Assembly (NCBI GenBank): GCA_902798975.1
Contig: CADBYT010000001.1
Location: 62,001-126,000, forward strand
Length of the DNA: 64,000 nucleotides
Reading direction: 5' to 3'
From: an uncultured Bacteroidia bacterium
GTDB lineage: Bacteria; Bacteroidota; Bacteroidia; Bacteroidales; UBA932
Below are positions 24,817 to 33,034 of the stretch, piece by piece. The translations under genes and the position numbers were made by a program. Each line of letters starts with the position of its first letter. Within the stretch, counting starts at the first letter, position 1. Below the pieces are notes generated by a model that was not told the origin of the DNA, searched no databases, and saw only the letters and a program-made list of their open reading frames with translations.

Positions 24817-25038
24817 CTACTCGGCCTTGGGCGTTTCGTCAGACTTGGGGGCGGCTTTGGAGGCGTCGGCCTGGTTGACCTGGTCGTCAATCTCGTTCAT
24901 GCCTTCCTTGAAACTCTTCACGCCCTTGCCCACGCCCTTCATCAACTCGGGAATCTTCTTGCCGCCGAAGATCAGGACAATGACCAGGATGATGAGAACG
25001 AGCTCCCAGGTTCCGATAAACAAAGGATATACTAACAT
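24817..25038 (-). CDS. tatA: Twin-arginine translocase subunit TatA
   Basis: A 73-aa protein with one N-terminal membrane helix (IGTWELVLIILVIVLIFGG), then the KKIPELMKGVGKGVKSFKEG amphipathic helix typical of TatA/E, and an acidic/Ala-rich tail. It lies 11 nt after valS and directly before tatC. Confidence 0.93.
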   Translation of the reverse strand: MLVYPLFIGTWELVLIILVIVLIFGGKKIPELMKGVGKGVKSFKEGMNEIDDQVNQADASKAAPKSDETPKAE

Positions 25039-25049
25039 AAGCCAAACGG

Positions 25050-27689
25050 TTAATTCATGGTTTGGAGCGAAGCCTCCAGCGCCTCGATGCGCGCCAGGGC
25101 GTCCGCCTCTTTCTTGCGCTCACCGGCGATCACGGCCTCGGGAGCGTGCGCGACGAACTTCTCGTTGGACAGCTTCGAACGGACTCCGGCGAGGAACTTG
25201 CGCTGGTGGTCGAGTTCAGCCAGGAGCCTGGCTTTCTCTTCGTCGGTATTGACGAAGCCCGCCAGCGGGATGCTCATCTTGATGGTGCCCACGAGGAAGG
25301 ACACGGCGGCGGCTTCCGCAGCGCCCGACTGGATCATTCCTACGTTGGCCGCCTTCTTGACGACGGGCAGCAGCTCATCGGAGAAGATTCCGTTGATGAA
25401 CAGGTCGAGCGGCTCCTTCGGAGGAATCTGCTTCTGCGCGCGGACGGCACGGATGGAAATGATGGCTTCCCGGGCCTGCTCGAAACGGGCCAGGAAGGCA
25501 CTGTCGTAAGGACCGGCCACCGGCGTACGCTCGAACATGATGGTCTCCCCTTCCCGGCGCGGTTCCATGGCCTGCCAGAGCTCTTCGGTGATGAAAGGCA
25601 TCACCGGATGGATCAACTTGATAAGCTTCTCGAAGAAGAGCACGGCAGCCTCGTAGGTGCGGGTGTCCACGCCCTTGCCGTATTCCGGCTTCACCAGCTC
25701 CAGGAACCAGCTGCAGTAGTCGTCCCAGAAGAGCTTGTAGATAGCCATCAGGGCATCGTTGATGCGGAATTTCGAATAGTGGTCCTCGACCGTCTCGATG
25801 GTCTTGGAAAGCAGGTTGTCGAACCATTTCACGGCCACGCGGGCGGCTTCCGGCTGCTCGGCGTTCTTGTCCACGTTCCAGCTGCTCACCAGGCGCCAGG
25901 CGTTCCAGATCTTGGCGCAGAAATTCCGCCCCTGCTCCACCTGCGACTCGTCGTAGAGGATGTCGTTGCCGGCGGAGGAGCAGAGCAGCATGCCGAGCCG
26001 GACGGCGTCGGCGCCGTATTTCGAGATGAGGTCCAGCGGATTCGGGCTGTTGCCCAGGGTCTTGGACATCTTGCGGCCGATCTTGTCACGCACGATACCC
26101 GTGAAATACACGTTGCGGAACGGCACGTCGTGCATGAACTCGTCTCCGGCCATGATCATGCGGGCCACCCAGAAGAAGATGATGTCCGGGCCGGTCACCA
26201 GGTCGTTGGTCGGATAGTAATAGGAAAGGTCGCGGTTCGCCTTGTGGTCCGGATGGCCGGGCAGTTCGGGATCGAAGACGGAAATCGGCCAGAGCCAGCT
26301 GGAGAACCAGGTGTCCAGCACGTCTTCGTCCTGGCGCAGGTCGGCGGCCGTCAGGGACGGATCGATCTTCTGTGCCGCTGCAAGGGCCTTTTCGGCCGTC
26401 TCTTCGACCACGATCTGGCCGTCAGGCAGATACCAGGCCGGGATGCGCTGGCCCCACCAGAGCTGGCGGGAAATGCACCAGTCGCGCACGTTTTCCATCC
26501 AGTAACGGTAGGTGTTGCGGTACTTGTCCGGGATGAACTTGATGCGGCCCGACTCCACGTGGTCGAGGGCGCGCGCCGCCAGGTCCTCCATCTTGAGGAA
26601 CCACTGGGCGGAGAGCTTCGGCTCGATCACGGCATCGGTACGCTCGCTGTATCCGACCGGCGAGGTGTAGTCCTCGACCTTGACGAGGTTGCCGGACTCT
26701 TCCAGCATCTTTGCGATCTTCCTGCGGGCTTCGAAACGGTCTTCGCCCACCAGGATCTGCGCCTGCTCGTTCAGACGGCCGTGGTCGTCGATGATGTCCA
26801 TGATCGGGAGATTGTGGCGCAGGCCGATTTCGTAGTCGTGCGCGTCGTGCGCAGGTGTGACCTTGAGGCAGCCCGTACCGAAATCCATCTCCACGTAGTC
26901 GTCCTCGATCACCGGGATCTCCCGGTTGATCAGCGGGATGAGCACCTTCTTGCCGCGCAGCCAGTGATGGCGCTCGTCAGCCGGGTTCACGCAGATGGCG
27001 GCATCCGCCATGATGGTCTCGGGACGCGTGGTGGCAATCACGAGATACTCGTCGGTAGGATTGCCGTTCCCGTCGGAGACATAGTATTTCAGATGATAGA
27101 AATGGCTCTGGGTGTCCTTGTGGATCACTTCGTCGTCGCTGATCGCGGTCAGGGCTACCGGGTCCCAGTTGACCATGCGAACGCCGCGGTAGATCCAGCC
27201 CTTCTTGTAGAAATGGCAGAAGGTCGCGATCACGGCGTCGGACAGGGCCGGCTCCATCGTGAAACGGGTGCGGTCCCAGTCGCAGGAAGCGCCGAGCTTG
27301 CGGAGCTGCTGCAGGATGATGCCGCCGTGCTCCTCCTTCCATTCCCACGCGTACTTCAGGAACTCTTCGCGCGTGAGATCTTCCTTGCTGATTCCCATAC
27401 CCTTGAGCTTTGCCACCACCTTGTTCTCGGTGGCGATGGAGGCATGGTCCGTGCCGGGGACCCAGCACGCGTTCTTGCCGTCCATGCGGGCCTTGCGGAT
27501 CAGCACGTCGTTGAGCGTATTGTTGAGCACGTGGCCCATATGCAGAATGCCCGTCACGTTGGGCGGCGGAATGACGATGGTATAAGGTTCGCGATTGTCC
27601 GGTTCGGAGTGGAAACACCTGTATTTCAGCCAGTAGGCGTACCACTTATCCTCCACTTCGGAGGGATTGTATTTTGCACTAAGTTCCAT
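25050..27689 (-). CDS. valS: Valine--tRNA ligase
   Basis: An 879-aa class I aminoacyl-tRNA synthetase. The HIGH motif is HMGH at residues 50-53 (PPPNVTGILHMGHVL), and the KMSKS motif reads KIGRKMSKTLGNSPNP at about residue 530. The CP1 editing domain (TTRPETIMADAA), anticodon-binding domain and C-terminal coiled-coil arm (EEKARLLAELDHQRKFL) are all present, so it is full length. A minus-strand -7 box TATTTTTG lies at 27696-27703, 6 nt from the ATG, giving a very short leader. It heads the run valS-tatA-tatC-CBM9-like. Confidence 0.97.
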   Translation of the reverse strand: MELSAKYNPSEVEDKWYAYWLKYRCFHSEPDNREPYTIVIPPPNVTGILHMGHVLNNTLNDVLIRKARMDGKNACWVPGTDHASIATENKVVAKLKGMGISKEDLTREEFLKYAWEWKEEHGGIILQQLRKLGASCDWDRTRFTMEPALSDAVIATFCHFYKKGWIYRGVRMVNWDPVALTAISDDEVIHKDTQSHFYHLKYYVSDGNGNPTDEYLVIATTRPETIMADAAICVNPADERHHWLRGKKVLIPLINREIPVIEDDYVEMDFGTGCLKVTPAHDAHDYEIGLRHNLPIMDIIDDHGRLNEQAQILVGEDRFEARRKIAKMLEESGNLVKVEDYTSPVGYSERTDAVIEPKLSAQWFLKMEDLAARALDHVESGRIKFIPDKYRNTYRYWMENVRDWCISRQLWWGQRIPAWYLPDGQIVVEETAEKALAAAQKIDPSLTAADLRQDEDVLDTWFSSWLWPISVFDPELPGHPDHKANRDLSYYYPTNDLVTGPDIIFFWVARMIMAGDEFMHDVPFRNVYFTGIVRDKIGRKMSKTLGNSPNPLDLISKYGADAVRLGMLLCSSAGNDILYDESQVEQGRNFCAKIWNAWRLVSSWNVDKNAEQPEAARVAVKWFDNLLSKTIETVEDHYSKFRINDALMAIYKLFWDDYCSWFLELVKPEYGKGVDTRTYEAAVLFFEKLIKLIHPVMPFITEELWQAMEPRREGETIMFERTPVAGPYDSAFLARFEQAREAIISIRAVRAQKQIPPKEPLDLFINGIFSDELLPVVKKAANVGMIQSGAAEAAAVSFLVGTIKMSIPLAGFVNTDEEKARLLAELDHQRKFLAGVRSKLSNEKFVAHAPEAVIAGERKKEADALARIEALEASLQTMN

Positions 27690-27736
27690 ATCCTACAAAA
27701 ATACGCAAAAAAAATATTAAAAGCGGTGTTTCGCCC

Positions 27737-27768
27737 TTTGATAATTTCAAAAAAGCTTCTTAACTTGG
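27737..27768 (+). promoter_or_regulatory. Promoter of the rubrerythrin gene
   Basis: TTTG (27737-27740) and TAACTTGG (27761-27768, one base off TAnnTTTG) are 20 nt apart. The ATG is at 27812. Confidence 0.65.
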
Positions 27769-27811
27769 CAGTCCAAACCAAACACCTAACCCGTAAATCC
27801 ATCTTCTTATT

Positions 27812-28585
27812 ATGGCAAGATTCAAATGTACCGTATGTGGCTATGTCCACGAAGGCGATGACGCCCCCGCCGTGTGCCCGCGCTGCAAGCAGCCCCGTGA
27901 GAAATTCGTAGAAATGCTTGGTGGCGGCAACTACCGTCCCGTCGAGCCCGCCGCTCCGACTTACGGCACCGCTCCGGCCTACGGCACCGCCCAGCCCCAG
28001 GGAACCGTCATCAATACCGGATTCAGCGCCACCCAGCCGGTAGGCCGCACCCTGGCGGGGACCCGGACGGAGAAGAACCTCCAGGACGCCTTCGCCGGCG
28101 AGTCCATGGCCCGCAACAAATACAGCTACTTCGCCTCCAAGGCCCGCAAGGACGGCTACAACCAGATCGCCGACCTCTTTGAAGAGACCGCGAACAACGA
28201 GAAGGAGCACGCCAAGATGTGGTTCAAATACCTCAACGGCGGCCAGATCCCGACCACGCCGGAGAACCTCTCCGCCGCCGCGGCCGGCGAGAACTTCGAA
28301 TGGACCGATATGTACGCCCGCATGGCGCGTGAAGCGCGCGCGGAAGGCTTCAACGAGATTGCCCAGAAGTTCGAAATGGTGGCCGCCATCGAACGCCACC
28401 ACGAAGAGCGCTACCGCAAGCTCCTGAAGAACGTCAACGAGCGCAAGGTCTTCTCCAAGGACGGCGACGTCATCTGGCAGTGCGCCAACTGCGGCCACAT
28501 CGTCGTGGGCCGCTACGCCCCCGAGGTCTGCCCGGTCTGCGACCATCCGCAGAGCTACTTCCAGGTAGAGGCAACGAATTATTAA
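27812..28585 (+). CDS. Rubrerythrin with N- and C-terminal rubredoxin-like domains
   Basis: A 257-aa cytoplasmic non-haem iron protein likely to reduce hydrogen peroxide. Residues 1-30 carry a rubredoxin-like knuckle pair (C6, C9, C22, C25). A linker with repeated [12 protein letters not shown] follows. The ferritin-like di-iron domain spans about 80-215, with [29 protein letters not shown] and [11 protein letters not shown] second rubredoxin-like domain closes the protein (C224, C227, C240, C243). Ordinary rubrerythrin has only the C-terminal one; this layout resembles desulforubrerythrin-type proteins. Confidence 0.9.
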   Translation: MARFKCTVCGYVHEGDDAPAVCPRCKQPREKFVEMLGGGNYRPVEPAAPTYGTAPAYGTAQPQGTVINTGFSATQPVGRTLAGTRTEKNLQDAFAGESMARNKYSYFASKARKDGYNQIADLFEETANNEKEHAKMWFKYLNGGQIPTTPENLSAAAAGENFEWTDMYARMAREARAEGFNEIAQKFEMVAAIERHHEERYRKLLKNVNERKVFSKDGDVIWQCANCGHIVVGRYAPEVCPVCDHPQSYFQVEATNY

Positions 28586-28620
28586 TCCCGGATCAATCCG
28601 GGACGACGCGTAAATGCGTC
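28586..28620. repeat. Two small palindromes after the rubrerythrin stop
   Basis: TCCCGGAT/ATCCGGGA (28586-28603) is a REP-like unit with perfect 8-nt arms, followed by GACGC/GCGTC (28605-28620). Confidence 0.55.
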
Positions 28621-28628
28621 CAAAGGGA

Positions 28629-28650
28629 GGGCAGCCCGTTCGGGCTGCCC
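28629..28650 (+). terminator. Strong hairpin, probable rubrerythrin terminator
   Basis: GGGCAGCCCG and CGGGCTGCCC are perfect 10-nt arms around TT. They are followed by TTCGTGTTATATTTTTA, a weak T-rich tail. Confidence 0.75.
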
Positions 28651-28669
28651 TTCGTGTTATATTTTTATG

Positions 28670-28677
28670 TATATTTG
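28670..28677 (+). promoter_or_regulatory. -7 box TATATTTG before the DUF3467 gene
   Basis: An exact TAnnTTTG, 20 nt upstream of ATG 28698. No clear -33 element is visible. Confidence 0.6.
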
Positions 28678-28697
28678 CATATCTACAGCATTGAGAT

Positions 28698-29021
28698 ATG
28701 GAAAACAACGATAACAAGAAGCAGCTCAATTTCGAGCTCAAGCCCGAAGTCGCCCAGGGCACCTACTCCAACCTGGCGATCATCAGCCATTCCCGCAGCG
28801 AGTTCATCCTGGATTTCGCAGCCATGCTTCCCGGCCTTCCCAAGCCGGAAGTGCGCAGCCGCATCCTGATGACGCCCGAGCATTGCATGCGCCTGCTGAA
28901 CGCCCTCAAGGACAACATTTCCCGCTACGAGGCCCAGTTCGGGCCCATTTCGCTCGGCGCCGCCGAGCAGAAAGGCACGTTCAACCTCGCCGACTTTGCG
29001 CCCAATGGTACCAAATCTTAA
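28698..29021 (+). CDS. DUF3467 domain-containing protein
   Basis: A 107-aa soluble protein of the DUF3467 family: FELKPEVAQGTYSNLAIISHSRSEFILDFA, then LPKPEVRSRILMTPEHCMRLL and an ALKDNISRYEAQFG helix. The family is nearly universal in Bacteroidota and of unknown function. Its last 17 nt overlap the KdsC-like gene, so the two are coupled. Confidence 0.9.
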   Translation: MENNDNKKQLNFELKPEVAQGTYSNLAIISHSRSEFILDFAAMLPGLPKPEVRSRILMTPEHCMRLLNALKDNISRYEAQFGPISLGAAEQKGTFNLADFAPNGTKS

Positions 29022-29538
29022 GAACATCAAGGCCATCGCATACGACCTGGACGGCGTGGCGACGGACGGAAGCATCATCCCCTTCGGGCCCACCCCCGAA
29101 GACCTGGTCCGCATCGTGAACGCCAAGGATTCCTTCGCCTCGCGCGTCGCCGCCGGCAAGGGATTCATCATGGCCGTCATCTCGGGCGGCGACACCCCGG
29201 CCCTCCGCAGCCGCTGCATCCACATGGGCATCCGGGAGGAGAATCTCTACCTCGGCGTGCGCGGCAAACTCAAGGTTTTCCGGGAGTTCTGCGAGCGGAA
29301 CGGGCTGCAGCCCGACGAGGTGGCCTATTTCGGCGACGACATCCCCGACACCCAGGTGCTGCGTGCCTGCGGCCTCGGCATCGCCCCGGCGGACGCCGCA
29401 GAGGAAGCCAAAGCGGCAGCGGACCACGTGACGAAGCTGCCGGGCGGCCGCGGGTGCATCCGGGAAGGAATTGAAATGATTCTCAAGGCCCAGGGGAAAT
29501 GGACCTTTGACGAAGACCGCTACGACCAGATTTATTGA
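29005..29538 (+). CDS. HAD phosphatase, KdsC-like (KDO-8-phosphate phosphatase family)
   Basis: 177 aa starting at ATG 29005 (MVPNLKNIK). The HAD IIIA motifs are AYDLDGVATDG (motif I, usually DxDGxxTDG), a Ser/Thr-containing VISGG (motif II), the Lys in RGKLKVF, and YFGDDIPDTQVL (motif IV). This is the short, cap-less KdsC type that releases phosphate from KDO-8-phosphate for lipopolysaccharide. The exact substrate is inferred from the family. Next in the row is maf, 3 nt away. Confidence 0.85.
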   Translation: MVPNLKNIKAIAYDLDGVATDGSIIPFGPTPEDLVRIVNAKDSFASRVAAGKGFIMAVISGGDTPALRSRCIHMGIREENLYLGVRGKLKVFREFCERNGLQPDEVAYFGDDIPDTQVLRACGLGIAPADAAEEAKAAADHVTKLPGGRGCIREGIEMILKAQGKWTFDEDRYDQIY

Positions 29539-29541
29539 CAC

Positions 29542-30108
29542 ATGAAACGCATTATTCTCGGCAGCAACTCCCCGCGCCGCAAGGAACTCCTCGCGGGCCT
29601 GGAAATAGATTTCACAGTCGATACCGGCAACAACTTCAAGGAGCGGGTGGAGCCGGGGCAGGAGGCGCATGAAGTCCCCCGCCGGCTGAGCGCCGGCAAG
29701 TCCCACGGATTCCACCGCCCGCTGGAGTCGGACGAGGTCCTGATTACCTCCGACACGGTCGTAATCGTGGAAAACGAGGTGCTGGGCAAGCCGCGCAACC
29801 GCAGGGATGCCGTCAACATGCTGCACAAGCTGTCCGGCCGCGTGCACGAGGTGGTCACGGCCGTGACCCTGCGCGACGTCTCGAAAGAATTCACCTTCAG
29901 CGTGTCCACGCGCGTGCACTTCGAGGAGCTTTCAGAAGAGGAAATCGCCCACTACGTCGACAAATACCAGCCTTTCGACAAGGCGGGCGCCTACGGCATC
30001 CAGGAATGGATCGGCTACGTAGGCATCTCTTCCATCGAAGGATCCTTCTACAACGTCATGGGCTTCCCGGTCCACCGTGTGTGGCACGAGCTACAGCGTT
30101 TTCTCTAG
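29542..30108 (+). CDS. maf: Maf-family nucleotide pyrophosphatase
   Basis: A 188-aa enzyme of the dTTP/UTP pyrophosphatase (YhdE) class. Maf signatures are the N-terminal LGSNSPRRKELLAGLEIDF, the catalytic ITSDTVVIVENEVLGKP, and DKAGAYGIQEW with the QEW triad region. It is predicted to hydrolyse modified or non-canonical nucleotides. It closes the DUF3467-KdsC-maf operon. Confidence 0.92.
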   Translation: MKRIILGSNSPRRKELLAGLEIDFTVDTGNNFKERVEPGQEAHEVPRRLSAGKSHGFHRPLESDEVLITSDTVVIVENEVLGKPRNRRDAVNMLHKLSGRVHEVVTAVTLRDVSKEFTFSVSTRVHFEELSEEEIAHYVDKYQPFDKAGAYGIQEWIGYVGISSIEGSFYNVMGFPVHRVWHELQRFL

Positions 30109-30117
30109 ATACAGGGG

Positions 30118-30235
30118 GATATAAAAGAAATGAGTTGGTACCATCGCGGCAACAACTCATACTAACCACATAATTAATAACACTAAAACTAATAACCAAT
30201 AGGTTGATGGGCCAGAACGGTCACTTGCTCAACCC
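30118..30235 (-). ncRNA. Candidate small RNA, about 110-120 nt
   Basis: A complete minus-strand promoter reads into a gap without a reading frame of any quality. Near the predicted 5' end, GGTTGA and TCAACC can pair around about 21 nt. At the 3' side GAGTTG and CAACTC (within 30131-30157) form a hairpin followed on this strand by ATTTCTTTTATAT, resembling an intrinsic terminator. Ends are estimates. It could instead be an antisense transcript into maf. Confidence 0.45.
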
Positions 30236-30240
30236 GAATG

Positions 30241-30271
30241 CAAAGGTACAACAAAAAATTGAATCTGCAAA
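30241..30271 (-). promoter_or_regulatory. Minus-strand promoter without a protein-coding gene
   Basis: On the minus strand TTTG (30271-30268) and TACCTTTG (30248-30241) are 19 nt apart, a perfect consensus. Only the candidate small RNA and the 3' end of maf lie downstream. Confidence 0.7.
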
Positions 30272-30349
30272 TTTTTTTTGAAAAATTTTTAAAAATTTCT
30301 TTCTCGGCTGATTTTCAGCGATTTATCGTATAAGAAAATTATTTAACGC

Positions 30350-30379
30350 TTGTGCATTGGCGCTTTTTGCCTAACTTTG
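30350..30379 (+). promoter_or_regulatory. Promoter of the BASS transporter gene
   Basis: TTG (30350-30352) and TAACTTTG (30372-30379) are 19 nt apart. The ATG at 30398 follows after 18 nt. Confidence 0.8.
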
Positions 30380-30397
30380 CCCCGAAATACGTGTACC

Positions 30398-31351
30398 ATG
30401 AGCCCTGAAATTACTTCCATCATAGACGGCATCAACGTTACGATGAATGCCGGCGGCATGAATACCATCAACATCGTCCTGGCTTTCGTCATGTACGGCG
30501 TGGCGCTCGGCATCAAGCCCAAGATGTTCGCCGAGGTCTTCAGCAAGCCCAAATCCCTGATCATCGGCGTCTGCTGCCAGCTCATCCTGTTGCCGCTGCT
30601 GACCTTCCTGCTGGCCATTGCTTTCGGGCATTGGATCAGCTGGACCATGGCGCTCGGCATGATCCTGGTGGCCTCCTGCCCCGGGGGGAACATTTCCAAT
30701 TTCATGAGTTCCCTCTCCAAGGCCAATATCGAGCTGTCCGTCAGCCTGACAGCCATCAGCACGGCGCTGGCCATCCTGATGACGCCGTTCAACTTCTGGC
30801 TCTACGGCAACCTCTACCTGCATTTCGCCGAGATCTCCGGAGACGTCCCGCAGCTGGCGATTCCGCTCTGGGATGTGTTCAAGACCATCTTCATCCTGCT
30901 GGGTGTTCCCCTGACGCTCGGCGTGCTGACCGCCCGTTTCCTGCCCAAGGCGGCCGAGAAGATGAAGAAACCCATGCAGTGGTTCAGCATCCTCTTCTTC
31001 ATCGCCATGGTGGTGCTTTCCTTCATGGGCAACATCGAGGCCTTCCTCAAGTGCGTCAAATACATCTTCCTGGTCGTGTTGATCCATAACCTGCTGGCTC
31101 TCAGCATCGGTTTCGGCATGGGTACCGTGTTCAATGTCCCCAAGAAGGACCGCCGCACCCTGACCATCGAGACCGGCATCCAGAACAGCGGCCTGGGCCT
31201 CGTCCTGCTGCTGGGTACCAACCTCTTCGCCGGTTTCCCGCCCCATGGCGGCACCCTTGTCATCACGGCCTGGTGGGGCATCTGGCACATCATCAGCGGC
31301 CTGACCGTCAGTACGCTCTTCAACCGCTACGAATTCCGTCACAAAGCCTGA
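30398..31351 (+). CDS. Bile acid:sodium symporter (BASS) family transporter
   Basis: A 317-aa inner-membrane protein starting at ATG 30398 (MSPEITSIID). About nine to ten hydrophobic segments are present. BASS signatures are GMILVASCPGGNISNFMSSLSKANIELSV (the crossover region, with the cation-binding Asn) and TIETGIQNSGLGLVLL in the second half. Likely a sodium-coupled importer of an organic anion; bile acids, pantothenate and keto acids are all known substrates in the family, so the substrate is open. It is followed 3 nt later by plsC. Confidence 0.9.
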   Translation: MSPEITSIIDGINVTMNAGGMNTINIVLAFVMYGVALGIKPKMFAEVFSKPKSLIIGVCCQLILLPLLTFLLAIAFGHWISWTMALGMILVASCPGGNISNFMSSLSKANIELSVSLTAISTALAILMTPFNFWLYGNLYLHFAEISGDVPQLAIPLWDVFKTIFILLGVPLTLGVLTARFLPKAAEKMKKPMQWFSILFFIAMVVLSFMGNIEAFLKCVKYIFLVVLIHNLLALSIGFGMGTVFNVPKKDRRTLTIETGIQNSGLGLVLLLGTNLFAGFPPHGGTLVITAWWGIWHIISGLTVSTLFNRYEFRHKA

Positions 31352-31354
31352 TCC

Positions 31355-32269
31355 ATGGCAAAAATCTGGGAGCCATACCGCGGCTACACACGCTGCCGCC
31401 ATTACACGGACCTCATCACGCGAAGTTGTTTCCGTTCCATCCGCATCGAAGGACGGGAGCGGATTCCCGCGGAAGGGGCCGTAATCCTGGCTCCCAACCA
31501 TTGCGCCACCCTGCTGGATCCGATGCTGCAGCTCCTGCTGCGGCCGGACAAGGCACCCATAGCCTTCGGCGCCCGTTCCGACATCTTCGCCAACCCGCGC
31601 ACGGCCAAAATCCTGCGCTGGCTGCGCATCGTCCCCATCGCCCGGGAGCGCAACGGCCTGAACGAGGTGGCCAAGAATTTCGAAGTCTTCGACGAGATCG
31701 TCGACTGCCTGGACCACGACGTCCCGTTCTGCATGTACGCCGAAGGCACGCACCGTGCCGAGCGCGGCATGCTTCCCGTCAAGAAAGGCCTTTTCCGCGT
31801 CGCAAAAATGGCTTCCGACCATCTCGGGAAGCCGGTATACATCTTCCCGATCGGAACCTGCTACGAGGATTTCTTCCGCGGCCAGACCCGCGTGCGCATG
31901 CGCGTCGGCGAGCCGATGGAGATCGGGGCGGAATTTGCCAGGCGCGCCGATTTGCCCGAGGCGGAGGTCTACCGGGAATTATGTGAAGAACTGCGCGAAC
32001 GCGTCATCGCCCTGATCGGCGAACCGATAGAACGGCGCCGCCGGTCGTGGTTCCACATACCGGCGGCGCTGCTGTCTCTGCCGCTTTTCGCTGTCTGTGC
32101 CGTGGGATCACTTCCCATCTGGCTCCCCTACCTGCTCATCATGCACAGGATGAAGGACAAGGCCTGGTCGCACACCGTCCGCTACGGCCTACACTTCGTC
32201 CTGCCGATCTTCATCCCCTTCCACATCGGGTTCGAGCGGCTGCTGAATTTCTATAGGGATCTGTTCTGA
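31355..32269 (+). CDS. PlsC-type lysophospholipid acyltransferase
   Basis: A 304-aa membrane-associated acyltransferase. HX4D motif NHCATLLD at about residues 48-55, RIVPIARERNG as the second block, and YAEGTHRAERGMLPVKKG with the EGTR-like motif (EGTH here). C-terminal hydrophobic segments at about 225-265. Likely 1-acylglycerol-3-phosphate O-acyltransferase or a relative. The last 81 nt overlap, on the opposite strand, the 3' end of the small gene at 32189-32533. Confidence 0.88.
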   Translation: MAKIWEPYRGYTRCRHYTDLITRSCFRSIRIEGRERIPAEGAVILAPNHCATLLDPMLQLLLRPDKAPIAFGARSDIFANPRTAKILRWLRIVPIARERNGLNEVAKNFEVFDEIVDCLDHDVPFCMYAEGTHRAERGMLPVKKGLFRVAKMASDHLGKPVYIFPIGTCYEDFFRGQTRVRMRVGEPMEIGAEFARRADLPEAEVYRELCEELRERVIALIGEPIERRRRSWFHIPAALLSLPLFAVCAVGSLPIWLPYLLIMHRMKDKAWSHTVRYGLHFVLPIFIPFHIGFERLLNFYRDLF

Positions 32270-32533
32270 TTCCACCGCCTTCTTCTTCGATTTCTTCCTG
32301 GAATCCGGCGCGCCGAGGATTCTCTTGAGACCATGAACCAGCCCGAGGCCGGCATCCGTCAGGATATCGGTCGGAACCAGGGTGCTGATCAGGTTGACGG
32401 GTTTCAGGGAATCCAACAGTCGGCTGGCCTCGTTGCTGATGTTTCTTCCGGTCGCCTTCTGTTCTGCCTTGATATACAGGATGGCCTTCTCCAGCTCATC
32501 GGCTGTCTTGATCTTTCCGTATTTGCTACTCAT
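32189..32533 (-). CDS. Small conserved-looking protein, second gene of a membrane-protein pair
   Basis: 114 aa starting at ATG 32533 (MSSKYGKIKTADELEKAI), 8 nt inside the end of the upstream gene. Residues 1-75 look ordered and helical (AILYIKAEQKATGRNISNEASRLLDSLKP). A Lys-rich patch and an acidic C-terminus follow. No family recognised with confidence. The 3' end overlaps plsC by 81 nt in antisense. The coupling suggests it works with the DUF1469-like membrane protein. Confidence 0.6.
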   Translation of the reverse strand: MSSKYGKIKTADELEKAILYIKAEQKATGRNISNEASRLLDSLKPVNLISTLVPTDILTDAGLGLVHGLKRILGAPDSRKKSKKKAVESEQIPIEIQQPLEPDVEGDEDRQDEV

Positions 32534-32879
32534 CGTCGTTGTCGTAAAATACATCAATAAACAGTTGGACAAACAGGTCGCGGAACATTTTCTGCCGGTT
32601 GGCCCACAGGACGACCAGGGCCAGCACGAAGACGGCGGCGACAATGAGCGTGCCCCACGGAGCGCCCAACAGGCCGTTGATCCATTGGAGCAAAGCCAGG
32701 GAAAGCAACCCGACCACCAGGGACAGGGTGAAGATGATGACCAGGTAGGCAAGGACCTGCGAAAGGGCGGTCGAAAGACCGCGGGTAATCTTGAGTTTGG
32801 CTTCGTCGACCGCCAGGTTCAGGTACTCCTGGCTGTCTTTCCCAATGATACCCAAAGAATTATTCTTATCCATGATCAT
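32526..32879 (-). CDS. Phage-holin-like (DUF1469/Actinobacterial holin type) membrane protein
   Basis: About 117 aa starting at ATG 32879 (or 32873). An amphipathic N-terminal region (YLNLAVDEAKLKITRGLSTA) precedes two membrane helices (VLAYLVIIFTLSLVVGLLSL and WGTLIVAAVFVLALVVLW), then a charged tail. This matches the putative phage-holin III/DUF1469 family, which in Bacteroidota is usually a chromosomal envelope gene, not phage. It is driven by a perfect promoter at 32914-32944. Confidence 0.75.
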   Translation of the reverse strand: MIMDKNNSLGIIGKDSQEYLNLAVDEAKLKITRGLSTALSQVLAYLVIIFTLSLVVGLLSLALLQWINGLLGAPWGTLIVAAVFVLALVVLWANRQKMFRDLFVQLFIDVFYDNDDE

Positions 32880-32913
32880 GTTGGCCAAAATGCTTAGTGT
32901 TATAAATCGAATT

Positions 32914-32944
32914 CAAATATAGTTAAATCTTCAAGCATATCAAA
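32914..32944 (-). promoter_or_regulatory. Promoter of the holin-like operon
   Basis: On the minus strand TTTG (32944-32941) and TATATTTG (32921-32914) are 19 nt apart, an exact consensus. The -33 element coincides with the T-rich tail of the terminator listed next. Confidence 0.82.
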
Positions 32945-32948
32945 GAAA

Positions 32949-32975
32949 AAGCGGATCCTGTCACAGGGTCCGCTT
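32949..32975 (-). terminator. Intrinsic terminator after the D-2-hydroxyacid dehydrogenase gene
   Basis: Arms AAGCGGATCCTG (32949-32960) and CAGGGTCCGCTT (32964-32975) pair with one mismatch (a G-U pair in minus-strand RNA) around TCA. On the minus strand the stem is followed by TTTCTTTGA. Confidence 0.85.
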
Positions 32976-33034
32976 TTCTTCAGGTTGTAGTACAGTTTAT
33001 TGTTTAATATCCATTTCTTCAGGATATCTATTTA

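Noticed and set aside
25062-27911. 949-codon plus-strand open frame opposite valS
   Set aside because: It covers a complete valyl-tRNA synthetase on the other strand and runs into the rubrerythrin gene; low-information composition, no domains.
32526-32879. Prophage holin
   Set aside because: No phage structural, lysis or integrase genes are nearby; this holin-like family is commonly chromosomal in Bacteroidota.
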